DNA of 64,000 nt from Candidatus Babeliales bacterium (GCA_020049835.1 JAGVLK010000023.1:1-64000); one strand, 5' to 3'. Shown: positions 9,585 through 18,659, counted from the first letter of the stretch. The notes: generated from the letters alone by a model not told the origin. Numbers and translations: made by a program.

Positions 9585-10667
9585 ATGAAACAAAAAACTG
9601 CTGCTACAGAACCTTCAGTTAAAGCAAAAGCGACTATGTCTGAAGCGGTTTCATCACAGAATGAGTTCAAAAAAAAGGCTCTCGAGGCTACGTTTGCTCA
9701 AATTGACAAACAGCACGGAAAAGGTGCTATTATGTTGCTTGGACAGGCGTCGCACAACAAGATAGAAGCAATATCGACTGGCTCAATTCTTATCGATCAA
9801 GCTATCGGCGTTGGTGGGTTCCCGGTTGGACGTATTATCGAAATTTTTGGACCGGAATCTTCAGGTAAGACCACACTGGCTATGCATGCAATTGCACAAG
9901 CACAAAAACGTGGTGGTATCTGCGCATTTATCGATGCAGAACATGCTATGGATTCAAATTATGCAGCTAATCTAGGCATCGATATTGATACCCTTATTAT
10001 TTCCCAACCTGATCATGGTGAACAAGCGCTTGATATTGCAGAAATGCTTGTGCGCTCTGGTGCAGTTGACCTTATTGTTATCGATTCAGTCGCGGCTTTG
10101 GTGCCTAAAGCTGAATTAGAGGGTGATATGGGTGATGCTCATGTTGGATTGCAAGCACGTTTGATGTCACAAGCTCTACGTAAGCTGACCGCTGTTGTGC
10201 ATAAATCGAATGCGGTATTGGTCTTTATTAACCAAATTCGCCAAAATATCGGTGGTATGCCATTTGCCAACAAAGAAACAACTACCGGTGGTAACGCATT
10301 AAAATTCTATGCATCACTTCGCCTTGATGTGCGTAGAGTAGCAAGTCTTAAAAAGGGTGAAGTTAATATCGGTAACCGCGTTGCAATAAAAGTGGTTAAA
10401 AATAAAGTGGCTCCCCCATTTAAGCGTGTGGAAGTTGATTTATTATTTAATGAAGGTATCAGTAAAGAGCTGGATTTACTTGATGCAGCATTGCATTATA
10501 ATGTAATTACGCAGTCAGGGGCATGGTTTGCCTATGCTGGTAGCAACATAGCACAAGGCAGAGATCAGGCATTACAATGCTTACGCTCTCCGGAACTATT
10601 TGACAAGATATTTGCTGATGTGAAAAATGTTATACAAGAATCTGAGCAAAAACTCTCAGAAAAATAA
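9585..10667 (+). CDS. recA: Recombinase RecA
   Basis: RecA forms filaments on single-stranded DNA for strand exchange and SOS induction. The Walker A motif GPESSGKT is at residues 89-96, followed by FIDAEHAMD, the Walker B stretch [19 protein letters not shown], loop L1/L2 signatures ([29 protein letters not shown]) and [17 protein letters not shown]. The N-terminal extension of about 25 residues is rich in Ala, Lys and Ser and is longer than usual; ATG 9636 is an internal alternative. No LexA-type box was identified upstream, and the gene probably reads through from the PpiD-like gene. Confidence 0.97.
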   Translation: MKQKTAATEPSVKAKATMSEAVSSQNEFKKKALEATFAQIDKQHGKGAIMLLGQASHNKIEAISTGSILIDQAIGVGGFPVGRIIEIFGPESSGKTTLAMHAIAQAQKRGGICAFIDAEHAMDSNYAANLGIDIDTLIISQPDHGEQALDIAEMLVRSGAVDLIVIDSVAALVPKAELEGDMGDAHVGLQARLMSQALRKLTAVVHKSNAVLVFINQIRQNIGGMPFANKETTTGGNALKFYASLRLDVRRVASLKKGEVNIGNRVAIKVVKNKVAPPFKRVEVDLLFNEGISKELDLLDAALHYNVITQSGAWFAYAGSNIAQGRDQALQCLRSPELFDKIFADVKNVIQESEQKLSEK

Positions 10668-10681
10668 TAGGTAAAAGAGCA

Positions 10682-11212
10682 TTGAAAGATAAGAAGCATC
10701 TGCCATTAATAAACGAACAAATTCGTGCGCCGAAGATACAAGTTATCACGCAGGATGGCGAAAATATTGGTATTATAAGTCGTGATCGAGCTATGCAGCT
10801 TGCAGAAGAAGCAAACCTTGATTTGGTTGTTCTTTCTGAGCAAGGCCCCGATGATGTGCCTATAGCTCGTATTATGGATTTTGGCAAAGTTCTGTATGAA
10901 AAGAAAAAGAAGCAAACTGATGCCAAAAAGAGTCAACAAGTGCAGATCAAAGAGATAAAATTGCGTCCTAAAATCGGTGAGCATGATTATCAAACTAAGA
11001 TCAAGCAGGCGATTGATTTCTTAAAAAGTGGAAAAAGAGTTAAAATATCACTCTTTTTTAAAGGTCGAGAAAACATCTCAAAAGAGCAACGTGGGCAAGA
11101 GCTTTTTGCAAAAGTAGATAAAACTTTTGAAGATAATGAGATGAAAAATGTTGTACATGAACGCGAATCTAACATCGGACAATGTTGGTTTCGTGTTTAT
11201 TATTTAAAGTAA
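10682..11212 (+). CDS. infC: Translation initiation factor IF-3
   Basis: IF-3 binds the 30S subunit, prevents premature 50S joining and checks the start codon. The protein opens with LPLINEQIRAPKIQVITQDG, the conserved IF-3 N-terminus, and ends with the C-terminal IF-3C domain (IKLRPKIGEHDYQTKIKQA; KVKISLF-type strand). No ATG is available between the recA stop and the conserved domain, so TTG 10682 is the start, with AAAAGAG upstream. Use of a poor start codon parallels the AUU start by which E. coli IF-3 represses itself. It leads the infC-rpmI-rplT operon. Confidence 0.95.
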   Translation: MKDKKHLPLINEQIRAPKIQVITQDGENIGIISRDRAMQLAEEANLDLVVLSEQGPDDVPIARIMDFGKVLYEKKKKQTDAKKSQQVQIKEIKLRPKIGEHDYQTKIKQAIDFLKSGKRVKISLFFKGRENISKEQRGQELFAKVDKTFEDNEMKNVVHERESNIGQCWFRVYYLK

Positions 11213-11232
11213 ATACAATAGGATAAAACATT

Positions 11233-11427
11233 ATGAGTAAGGTGAAAACCAACTCTGCCGCCAAAAAACGTTTTAAATTGGTTGGCAAGAAAAAAGTAAA
11301 ACGTGCGCAAGCTTACCATCGCCATTTGCTCACCAAAAAAGGTGCAAAGCGACGTCGCCAATTACGTGGTGGAGACTACGTAAGTAAGGTTGATCTATCA
11401 AGTGTATTAGTATTATTAGGTCATTAA
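11233..11427 (+). CDS. rpmI: 50S ribosomal protein L35
   Basis: This 64-residue, very basic protein has the L35 signature KTNSAAKKRFKL near its start and HLLTKKGAKRRRQLRG in the middle. It lies between infC and rplT, the conserved order in bacteria. The spacing is 20 bp to infC and 20 bp to rplT, so one transcript is likely. Confidence 0.96.
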   Translation: MSKVKTNSAAKKRFKLVGKKKVKRAQAYHRHLLTKKGAKRRRQLRGGDYVSKVDLSSVLVLLGH

Positions 11428-11447
11428 TTTCTATCTGAAGGTTATCC

Positions 11448-11795
11448 ATGACAAGAGTAAAACGCGGGACCGTAACCAAAAAACGTCATAAACGTGTATT
11501 AAAAGCGGCTAAAGGTTTTTGGGGACAACGTAACAATATTTTCCAACGCGCTAAAGAAACTTTATTGCGTGCGATGGCGGCAGCATTTAAGGGACGTAAA
11601 TTAAAGAAACGCGATATGCGTGGGCTTTTTATTTCTCGTATTAGCGCTGCTACAAAATCACACGGTCTTTCTTACAGCAGATTTATTGCCGGCTTAAAAA
11701 AGGCGCAAGTTATGCTTAACAGAAAGATGTTAAGTCAGCTTGCTATTTGTGAACCGGAAGCATTTGGCCAATTGGTGAAAATGGCAAGACAATAG
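11448..11795 (+). CDS. rplT: 50S ribosomal protein L20
   Basis: The 115-residue basic protein has the L20 features: TRVKRGTVTKKRHKRVLKAAKGF at the N-terminus, then GRKLKKRDMRGLFISRI and the conserved C-terminal YSRFIAGLKKAQVMLNRKMLSQLA. L20 is needed for early 50S assembly and in some bacteria represses its own operon. It closes the infC operon. Confidence 0.97.
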   Translation: MTRVKRGTVTKKRHKRVLKAAKGFWGQRNNIFQRAKETLLRAMAAAFKGRKLKKRDMRGLFISRISAATKSHGLSYSRFIAGLKKAQVMLNRKMLSQLAICEPEAFGQLVKMARQ

Positions 11796-11897
11796 TTCTT
11801 GCTTGACAATCATCATGTGCAGTTATTAGACTCATGCTGAGTTTATTTACGAACAACTGGGTGCAACAAAAAGTACAAAAAAAGGAGAGAGTATACC

Positions 11898-12176
11898 ATG
11901 CACATGATGCAGCTTTTAGAAGATAAAGTTGTTGCTTTATTAGAATTAGTTGAATCTCTTAAAAAAGAGAATAGTTGTTTAAAGAAAGAAGCTTTGACTG
12001 CCGGGCAAGAGATTGCACAGTTAAAAAAGCAGGTTGAAATGCTCGAAAGTTCTGTGCTTAACGAATCGCATCGTTTGCAAGAACTTAATAAAGAAAAAGA
12101 GCTTACAAAGTCTGTTGTTGACGACTTGATACGTAATATAGAAGCCTTGGTCGAAAGTGGTAATCAGTCACAATGA
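11898..12176 (+). CDS. Small coiled-coil protein, ZapB-like
   Basis: This 92-residue protein is a single predicted coiled coil (LEDKVVALLELVESLKKEN through LQELNKEKELTKSVVDDL) with leucines at heptad spacing. It has the size and look of ZapB, which joins the Z ring through ZapA. The stop codon overlaps the start of the zapA gene by 4 nt (ATGA), so the two are translationally coupled, which supports a joint role in cell division. Coiled coils are low in specific signal, so the ZapB label is by context. AAAGGAGAG precedes the start. Confidence 0.7.
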   Translation: MHMMQLLEDKVVALLELVESLKKENSCLKKEALTAGQEIAQLKKQVEMLESSVLNESHRLQELNKEKELTKSVVDDLIRNIEALVESGNQSQ

Positions 12177-12454
12177 ATGAAGCAAAGAACTATACAATTG
12201 AGATTTTAGGTGATCAATACACAATTGTTTCAGACGAAGTAGAAGAACATATTGCGCAAACAGCCGCCTATGTTAACCGGCTGTTGCAAGAGATACTTTC
12301 TCATGATGCAAGTGTCGATCATAAAAAAGCTGTCGTTTTGACAGCGTTGCGTATTACAAGTAACTTGATTCACTTGGAACATGAAGCTCAAATGGTTCAG
12401 TCTAAAGGTGAACAACTTGTGCGTACGTTAGATAACCATCTGTGTAGCGCATAA
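12173..12454 (+). CDS. zapA: Cell division protein ZapA
   Basis: This 93-residue protein has the ZapA pattern: VEILGDQYTI-type opening (here IEILGDQYTIVSDE), then EEHIAQTAAYVNRLLQEI and the helical AVLTALRITSNLIHLEHEA. ZapA crosslinks FtsZ protofilaments at mid-cell. It overlaps the upstream coiled-coil gene by 4 nt and is followed by a 165-bp gap before the gene for RNase Y. Confidence 0.85.
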   Translation: MNEAKNYTIEILGDQYTIVSDEVEEHIAQTAAYVNRLLQEILSHDASVDHKKAVVLTALRITSNLIHLEHEAQMVQSKGEQLVRTLDNHLCSA

Positions 12455-12619
12455 ATCCATGTCTTGTCTGATGTACCTTACCAAGCTCTCTTATGAGCAT
12501 CTTTCGTCATCACATGCTGATGTAACCTCTTTGTAGATTAATTATGACCTATGACAACGGTGATTAAAGCCTTTGTTGTAGTACAAAGATGCATACATTT
12601 TTATTGTGGGAAATATACC

Positions 12620-14185
12620 ATGTTACACATATCATTAATGGTAATTCTTGGTGTCGCAGCAGCCGTAGGACTGTTTGCGCTTTTTTTATTTTTTTACGCG
12701 CGCAAGCAATATAATGCTGCGCACGATCTGTTTAAAGAGGCAAAAAATCGCCGCGAAAACATGCAGCGCGAAATTGAAACTGAGCGCAAAGAGGCAATGT
12801 TACGCATAAAAGATGAAATTTACAAGAAGCGCAACGAGTTTGAACTCGATATGAAGCGTGAACGTGTAGAACTTGATCATCTGCAAGCAAAGCTCAATAC
12901 TAAATACGAAGCGATTGAAAAAAAGGAAAATGGTATTGATGATCTTAAACGAGAGTTACAACAAAAAGAGCGCAATTTGTCACGCGCTGAAGATGTGTTG
13001 CGCGCCAATGAAGCAAAAATAAAGAATCTCTATACCGAACTTATCACCAAGCTTGAGCGTATTGCTAACATGAGCCGTGATGAGGCAAAGCAAGCATTAA
13101 GCGAAACGTTGCAGGCTGAAGTACGCCTGACTAATGAAAAGTGGATTCAAAAAGTAGAAGAAGACACTAAAACACGCGCAAAAGAGCGCTCTATTGATCT
13201 GTTAGTAACCTCAATGCAACGTTATATGGCCGATCAAGTTACGCTGCACTCATCCAGTGTTGTGCACCTTCCCAACGATGAAATGAAGGGACGTATTATC
13301 GGTAAAGAGGGAAGAAATATTAAGTCGCTGGAAATGGCGACCGGTATGGAATTCGTTATTGGCGAAACGCCGGAAATCATTAATATCTCCGGCTTTAATC
13401 CGATACGCCGCGAAATTGCTAAGCGTACACTTGAACGTTTGATCGCTGATGGGCGTATCAACCCAACACGTATTGAAGAAACAGTTCAACTGGTAGAAAA
13501 AGAGCTTGATGAAATTATCGAAGAATACGGCAAAGAGGTTGTGCTTGAGTTTAATTTACAAGGTCTGCATCCTGAAATCGTTACCTTACTAGGCAAACTC
13601 TATTTTAGAACAAGTTATTCACAAAACGTATTACAACATAGCAAAGAAGTTGGTTTATTTTCCCGCATGATTGCACAAGAGCTTGGCCTTGATGGTCAAA
13701 TTGCATTACGTGCCGGTCTTTTGCATGATATCGGTAAGGCGGTAACTGCAGAAGTTGAAGGCCCACACGCAATGATTGGTGCTGAAATTGCTAAACGTTG
13801 TGGCGAAGATGCACGCGTAGTTAACGCTGTTGCAGCTCACCACCAAGAAGTTCCCTATACTTCCATTTATGGCCCGATTGTGGTTATTGCTGATACCATT
13901 TCAGCATCACGCCCTGGTGCACGTCGCGAAACATTAACTGCCTATGTCAAACGTCTTGAAAAGCTTGAGGAAATCGCCAATACCTTTGAAGGCGTCAAGA
14001 AAGCGTATGCATTGCAAGCTGGTCGCGAAATTCGTGTTATTGTACAAGAGGAGGCACTTGATGATGATCAAGCAGCTATCTTGGCACGTACATTAGCTGA
14101 ACGTATTGAACAGGAAATGAACTTCCCGGGTCAAATAAAGATAAATGTAATTCGTGAAAAACGCGCTATAGAGTATGCAAGGTAA
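12620..14185 (+). CDS. rny: Ribonuclease Y
   Basis: RNase Y is a membrane-anchored endoribonuclease that starts mRNA decay. Visible parts in order are an N-terminal membrane segment (LMVILGVAAAVGLFALFLFFYA), a long coiled coil (about 30-190), a KH domain (GRIIGKEGRNIKSLEMATG) and an HD domain with LLHDIGKAV. The start at 12620 gives 521 residues, the usual family length, with the membrane segment near the N-terminus; an in-frame extension to 12551 adds unconserved sequence. It is followed 3 bp later by ymdB, the arrangement known from Bacillus. Confidence 0.95.
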   Translation: MLHISLMVILGVAAAVGLFALFLFFYARKQYNAAHDLFKEAKNRRENMQREIETERKEAMLRIKDEIYKKRNEFELDMKRERVELDHLQAKLNTKYEAIEKKENGIDDLKRELQQKERNLSRAEDVLRANEAKIKNLYTELITKLERIANMSRDEAKQALSETLQAEVRLTNEKWIQKVEEDTKTRAKERSIDLLVTSMQRYMADQVTLHSSSVVHLPNDEMKGRIIGKEGRNIKSLEMATGMEFVIGETPEIINISGFNPIRREIAKRTLERLIADGRINPTRIEETVQLVEKELDEIIEEYGKEVVLEFNLQGLHPEIVTLLGKLYFRTSYSQNVLQHSKEVGLFSRMIAQELGLDGQIALRAGLLHDIGKAVTAEVEGPHAMIGAEIAKRCGEDARVVNAVAAHHQEVPYTSIYGPIVVIADTISASRPGARRETLTAYVKRLEKLEEIANTFEGVKKAYALQAGREIRVIVQEEALDDDQAAILARTLAERIEQEMNFPGQIKINVIREKRAIEYAR

Positions 14186-14188
14186 TCA

Positions 14189-15019
14189 ATGAGTACGATT
14201 CGTATTTTATGCATTGGTGATGTAATTGGTGCTCCCGGTCGAGCGATGTTTCAAAAACATATCGATCGTTTACGCGCAGAACTCAAGATTGATGCGGTTA
14301 TAGTCAATGGTGAAAATAGCGATGCTCGTGGCCGCGGTATTACGCCGCGCATAGTACGTTTTTTTAAGCATAACGGTGCCAACGTTATTACTTCAGGTAA
14401 TCATATCTGGGGCAATAAAGAGATCTTTGAGTTTCTGGGCACTGCGCAGCAAGATCTTTTGCGTCCGGCAAACTATCCGCGCACAACACCCGGTATTGGG
14501 GTAACTATTATCGAAGTTCAAGGGGTAAAAATCGGCGTCATTAATGTGATGGGGCGTGTCTTTATGCATGAGCATTTAGATTGCCCATTCCGCACCGTTG
14601 ATTCGATACTTACCTATTTAAAAGACAAAACACGTATCGTAGTTGTTGATATGCATGCTGAAACAACATCAGAAAAAAATGCGCTTGGCCACTATTTAGA
14701 CGGTAAAGTAAGCGCTGTTGTTGGCACGCATACGCATGTGCAAACCGCAGATGAGCGTGTGTTGCCAAAAGGTACTGCATATATTACCGATTTGGGTATG
14801 ACGGGCGCACTTAATTCCATTATCGGCATGAAATGCGAACCGATTCTCTTTAAATTTTTACAGCAAATGCCGGCAAAATTTGTTGTAGAAGAGGAGCCGC
14901 CATTCGTTATGTATGGTGCTTGGATAGAAGTTGATACTGCCACCGGCCATGCAACACGTATTGAACGGGTAAAAATTGTTGATGATGCGATTTGTAGTAA
15001 AGATATGGACGCTGCATAA
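14189..15019 (+). CDS. ymdB: YmdB-family metallophosphoesterase (cyclic nucleotide phosphodiesterase)
   Basis: The protein has the TIGR00282/YmdB layout: ILCIGDVIGAPGR (first metal site), VNGENSDARGRGIT, TSGNHIWGNKEI (GNH block), VDMHAETTSEKNALG and GTHTHVQTADERVLP. These residues bind the dinuclear metal centre; B. subtilis YmdB hydrolyses 2',3'-cyclic nucleotides. The length of 276 residues is typical. Its position directly after rny suggests linked roles in RNA turnover, possibly cleaning up cyclic nucleotides left by RNA cleavage (inference). Confidence 0.92.
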   Translation: MSTIRILCIGDVIGAPGRAMFQKHIDRLRAELKIDAVIVNGENSDARGRGITPRIVRFFKHNGANVITSGNHIWGNKEIFEFLGTAQQDLLRPANYPRTTPGIGVTIIEVQGVKIGVINVMGRVFMHEHLDCPFRTVDSILTYLKDKTRIVVVDMHAETTSEKNALGHYLDGKVSAVVGTHTHVQTADERVLPKGTAYITDLGMTGALNSIIGMKCEPILFKFLQQMPAKFVVEEEPPFVMYGAWIEVDTATGHATRIERVKIVDDAICSKDMDAA

Positions 15020-15034
15020 TTAATAAGGAATGTC

Positions 15035-16012
15035 ATGATTTTGATACTTATTTTGAACATTTTATGGGCGGCAACCTTTACTATCGGTAAAGCCTCATTA
15101 AGTTATACCACACCAATACTTTTTATCGGTATGCGTATGTTTATTGGCGGGCTCATGCTGCTTGCATATTGCCTTATTAAAAAAGAGCCGTTAAAGCTGC
15201 GCAAGGCAGATATGTTCGTTATTGCACAGGTATGTTTTTTTCAATATTACACATCATTTATTTGTGAATATTGGAGCATGAATCATATTGCTTCATCAAA
15301 AGCGAGCCTGTTATTTAACCTTTCACCATTTATTACGGCTATTATTAGTTATTTTGCTCTCAACGAGCTTATTACTAAAAAGCAGCTTGTCGGGTTGATT
15401 GTAGGATTTCTTGGCTTTATACCAATTTTAATGGCAGCTGCACCGGAAGAAAATATTCTTGGCGGTGGTGGTCTTATTTCCATTCCGGAAATCGTAATGA
15501 TTATGGCGGTATTTAGCTCATGCTATGGTTGGATTGCTTTCAAAAAAGCACATGAACGCGGCTATGGCACGTTGACCATTAACGCCTGGACAATGTTTCT
15601 TGCAGGTATTGCCAGCTTAATTACCTCAATACTTGTTGAAGGAACACCAACTATTAATGCACCGGCAACCTGTTATTCGTTGGCAGGTATGCAATCACTG
15701 TGCGATCTAGTTGGTACGTATGGTGCAGGGATCATCATGTTCGCTGCATATACGCTGGCTATCATTCTTATTGCCAATATCGCAGCATTTAATCTGCATG
15801 GCTATCTGTTGCATTACTACACTGCAACATTTATCTCATTTACCGGATTTATTATTCCGATGTTTAGTGCGCTGTTTGGTTGGTTTTTCTTGAGCGAACA
15901 GATTGGTATGGCATTTTGGATTTCAACCGTTGTTGTGTCCATAGGGTTGTATATCTTCTATCAAGATGAGCTGCGGACTGACAAACTGGATGAACCGCCG
16001 GTAAGTGCGTAA
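15035..16012 (+). CDS. EamA/DMT-family transporter
   Basis: This 325-residue membrane protein has ten hydrophobic segments in two halves, with the EamA opening LNILWAATFTIGKASL and the central loop (NELITKKQLVGLIVGFLGFIPIL) that typifies the first half. Drug/metabolite transporters of this kind export amino acids or metabolites, or import nucleotide sugars; the substrate cannot be told from sequence. It sits 15 bp after ymdB in the same direction, and a repeat-rich gap follows. Confidence 0.8.
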   Translation: MILILILNILWAATFTIGKASLSYTTPILFIGMRMFIGGLMLLAYCLIKKEPLKLRKADMFVIAQVCFFQYYTSFICEYWSMNHIASSKASLLFNLSPFITAIISYFALNELITKKQLVGLIVGFLGFIPILMAAAPEENILGGGGLISIPEIVMIMAVFSSCYGWIAFKKAHERGYGTLTINAWTMFLAGIASLITSILVEGTPTINAPATCYSLAGMQSLCDLVGTYGAGIIMFAAYTLAIILIANIAAFNLHGYLLHYYTATFISFTGFIIPMFSALFGWFFLSEQIGMAFWISTVVVSIGLYIFYQDELRTDKLDEPPVSA

Positions 16013-16119
16013 AGCAATTAATTAGATAAAAATTGGGTATGAAATCATCTGGTTTTATAGATATTTTTGGTCTGTAAAACTTGTTGTAGAATGCCTATCA
16101 AAAGCGACAAACGATACCT

Positions 16120-16230
16120 TTTTTGTCATCCTCGCTTGCGGGGATCCAGTATTAAATTAATTTAAAAATTTACTGATTAAAACATTAATAAAAAATAACA
16201 CTGGATCCCCGCAAGCGAGGATGACAAAAA
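16120..16230. repeat. Palindromic element with perfect 31-bp inverted arms
   Basis: The arms 16120-16150 and 16200-16230 are perfect reverse complements (core GTCATCCTCGCTTGCGGGG, then ATCCAGT) separated by 49 nt of AT-rich sequence. It lies between the EamA gene and the H1-like gene. It has no coding capacity and resembles a small palindromic or MITE-like element. Confidence 0.85.
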
Positions 16231-16320
16231 TCTGATTCTTTTATAAAAGAAGTACTTGATTTTTGAACTCGGATCAGTTTTCTCTTATTGCTGAGACAGT
16301 TCGCATAAAAATTACGCAAT

Positions 16321-16358
16321 AAAAAAAGGCGATAGATCAACATCATCGCCTTTTTTTA
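16321..16358. terminator. Bidirectional terminator downstream of the H1-like gene
   Basis: AAAAAAAGGCGAT pairs with ATCGCCTTTTTTT across an 11-nt loop. The A- and T-runs on both sides allow termination in both directions. Its main user is the minus-strand H1-like gene that ends at 16377. Confidence 0.85.
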
Positions 16359-16376
16359 TTATATAAGTCAGCGTGC

Positions 16377-16736
16377 TTATTTTTTAGCAGCTTTTTTAGC
16401 TACTCTACGTTTAGCGCCAGCTCTTTTAGCGGCCTTACGTTTTGGAGCAGCTTTTTTTGCTACTGGTGCAGCAGCAGAAGTAGCCTTTTTAGCTACTGCT
16501 TTGCGTTTAGGAGCAGCTTTTCTTTTAGCAGCTTTGCGTTTTGGAGCAGCTTTTTTAGCTACTGCAGCGCCTGCAGCTGCTTTTTTAGCTACTTTACGTT
16601 TAGGAGCAGCCTTTTTAGCCGCAGCTTTACGTTTAGGGGCAGCTTTTTTAGCTACTGCTTTACGTTTAGGAGCCGCTTTTTTAGCAGCTTTGCGTTTTGG
16701 AGCAGCTTTTTTAACTGCTTTTTTCTTGGCTGTCAT
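16377..16736 (-). CDS. Histone H1-like lysine/alanine/proline-rich protein
   Basis: This 119-residue protein is built almost only from Lys, Ala, Arg, Pro and Val. The unit KKAAPKRKA recurs, with seven AAPKRK cores, in the style of the histone H1 C-terminal tail, chlamydial Hc2 and AlgP. Such proteins bind and compact DNA without sequence specificity. AAGGAG lies upstream of the ATG. A bidirectional terminator follows and a promoter candidate precedes it. Its repetitive DNA makes copy number prone to change. A role in nucleoid packing is likely by family analogy. Confidence 0.8.
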   Translation of the reverse strand: MTAKKKAVKKAAPKRKAAKKAAPKRKAVAKKAAPKRKAAAKKAAPKRKVAKKAAAGAAVAKKAAPKRKAAKRKAAPKRKAVAKKATSAAAPVAKKAAPKRKAAKRAGAKRRVAKKAAKK

Positions 16737-16818
16737 ATCATTTCTCCTTCTTTTGATTAACAGACCTCGTCATTCTCAACTGTTAGAGTGTGTAGTTTTT
16801 TTCTTACTACTCATCTTA

Positions 16819-16848
16819 AGCATACTTAATTTAAATTTTAAAATGCAA
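16819..16848 (-). promoter_or_regulatory. Promoter candidate for the H1-like gene
   Basis: On the minus strand, TTGCAT (16843-16848) and TATGCT (16819-16824) are 18 nt apart, upstream of the H1-like start at 16736. This implies a leader of about 75 nt. The stretch from 16737 to 17158 is otherwise AT-rich and holds no gene. Confidence 0.45.
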
Positions 16849-17085
16849 CAGTTGTGGATCAAAACATGATGACTTTTGCAAAAAAAAATAGTATACTCAA
16901 AAAATTTTTGCCATATTTTGCAAAAAAAAGAGGATAATGTTTTCTTGTATTAATTGATAGAATCAAATTATTCAAAAAATTTGCATATGTTATTCTTGGC
17001 CCGATTTTTTTGGGGTAAATTTGACCGGAAAAAATCTAATTTTTAAAAAAAATGATCATTTTTTTCACAAAAAGGGCATCTTTTT

Positions 17086-17115
17086 TTGGATGTTTTGTCA
17101 AAAATAGAGTATGCT
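17086..17115 (+). promoter_or_regulatory. Promoter candidate for proS
   Basis: TTGGAT (17086-17091) and TATGCT (17110-17115) are 18 nt apart, about 40 nt upstream of the proS start. The -10 hexamer is the same as in the divergent H1-like promoter. Confidence 0.4.
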
Positions 17116-17158
17116 AATGCACAAGAATAGACATTTATTTTAGCTTAGGAAATTTATC

Positions 17159-18580
17159 ATGCAGACTTTGCCAAACATCAATACACACTTTTCAGACTGG
17201 TATAACGAAATTGTTGCGCAAGCAGAACTTGCTGATCATGGCCCTGTACGCGGAACCATGGTAATTCGTCCTTATGGATATGCTATCTGGGAGCTTATTC
17301 AGCGCTATCTTGATGAGCGCATTAAGCTCACCGGGCACGAAAACACCGCTTTTCCGCTGTTGATTCCCGAATCATTTTTAAAGCGGGAAGCATCTCATGT
17401 GGAAGGATTCGCTCCTGAAGTTGCTGTGGTGACTCATGCCGGCGGCAAAAAACTGGACGAACCGCTTGTTGTACGACCAACATCTGAAACGGTGATTCAT
17501 TATATGTTTGCCAAATGGCTGCATTCATGGCGCGATTTGCCATTAAAAATCAACCAATGGGCCAATGTAGTACGGTGGGAGATGCGTTCGCGTCCATTTC
17601 TGCGCACCACTGAATTTTTCTGGCAGGAAGGTCATACTGCCCACGCCACGCTCCAGGAAGCTGAAGAAGAGGTAATGCTCATGCTCAATGAGTATGTACG
17701 CCTTGCACAAGAGATCTTGGCAATACCGGTAGTCACCGGAGCAAAATCGGAATCGGAACGTTTTCCCGGTGCACAAAAGACCATGACGTTTGAAGCGCTG
17801 ATGCCGGATGGTAAAGCTTTGCAGATGGGGACTTCACATCTGTTATCGCAATCATTTGCTCATGCATTTGATATGACATTTCAAGATAAAGAAGGCGCAA
17901 CGCAATATCCACATTTAACCAGCTGGGGAGTTACGACACGCTTGATTGGTGCGTTAATTATGACCCATGGTGATAACAAAGGATTAGTATTGCCACCACG
18001 TGTTGCTCCAATCCAAGTAGTTATTATCCCTATATTCAAGAAAAATTTTGATAACAGCCTGATACTGCATCAAGCAGAGGCTATTCGTGCTGAACTAGCA
18101 CATCTTGGCATACGTGTGCAGGTCGACGCAGATGAAAGCAAGACTCCTGGCGCTAAATTCTATAAATGGGAACTCAAAGGAGTCCCAATGCGCATAGAAA
18201 TCGGCCCGCGTGACCTTGAGCAGGGCATCGCTATGGTTTCCGATCGCCTTGGGTTGGAAAAAGTGGCTTACGATGCGAAAAACATTTCTAATTGTATTAT
18301 TTTAAAGCTAGAACAGCTGCAACAAGAGATGTTTGCTCGTGCTGAGCTCAAATTCCATAAACAGTGGCATAAGGCTGCCAAATTGGCGCAGTTCGGACCT
18401 CAATTAGAAGCTGCCAATGGGCTTTATCAAACCGGATGGTGCCGTAGCCCAGAGTGCGAAAATAAGCTGAAAGAGTACAAAGCCATGACCCGCTGTTTAT
18501 TGGAGGAAAAAAGCTTCGATACCTGCTTCAATTGCGACAATCCGAGTGTATCTGATGTGCTGGTGGCAAAATCATATTAA
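17159..18580 (+). CDS. proS: Prolyl-tRNA synthetase, archaeal/eukaryal type
   Basis: ProRS charges tRNA-Pro. Class II motifs are visible: VVRPTSETVIHYMFAKW, the motif 2 block RTTEFFWQEGHTAHAT, and motif 3 near the GALIMTHGDNKGLVLPPRVAP stretch, which leads into the anticodon-binding domain. The C-terminal domain has the zinc-type cysteines (GWCRSPECE, TRCL, TCFNCDN) and ends in a tyrosine, as in the shorter archaeal-type enzyme. There is no bacterial-type editing insertion. The length of 473 residues fits this type. Confidence 0.95.
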   Translation: MQTLPNINTHFSDWYNEIVAQAELADHGPVRGTMVIRPYGYAIWELIQRYLDERIKLTGHENTAFPLLIPESFLKREASHVEGFAPEVAVVTHAGGKKLDEPLVVRPTSETVIHYMFAKWLHSWRDLPLKINQWANVVRWEMRSRPFLRTTEFFWQEGHTAHATLQEAEEEVMLMLNEYVRLAQEILAIPVVTGAKSESERFPGAQKTMTFEALMPDGKALQMGTSHLLSQSFAHAFDMTFQDKEGATQYPHLTSWGVTTRLIGALIMTHGDNKGLVLPPRVAPIQVVIIPIFKKNFDNSLILHQAEAIRAELAHLGIRVQVDADESKTPGAKFYKWELKGVPMRIEIGPRDLEQGIAMVSDRLGLEKVAYDAKNISNCIILKLEQLQQEMFARAELKFHKQWHKAAKLAQFGPQLEAANGLYQTGWCRSPECENKLKEYKAMTRCLLEEKSFDTCFNCDNPSVSDVLVAKSY

Positions 18581-18609
18581 AAGAAATGTAAAAAAAGTGC
18601 ATAAATTTT

Positions 18610-18659
18610 TTGCATAAAACAAAAAACTATGTATACTTATAGGTATGGTCAGGTGACCA
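18610..18659 (+). promoter_or_regulatory. xer gene promoter with palindromic operator candidate
   Basis: TTGCAT (18610-18615) and TATACT (18632-18637) are 16 nt apart. Just downstream, about where transcription would begin, lies the perfect palindrome TGGTCA-GG-TGACCA (18646-18659). This position suits a repressor site, though the regulator is unknown. Confidence 0.5.

Noticed and set aside
12455-12619. 6S RNA gene after zapA, as in gamma-proteobacteria
   Set aside because: The gap has no long hairpin with a central bubble and no terminator.
16501-16869. Open frame opposite the H1-like gene
   Set aside because: It is the mirror of a lysine/alanine repeat (giving Ala/Leu/Phe repeats) and has no start signal. 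The minus strand has the ribosome-binding site, promoter and terminator.
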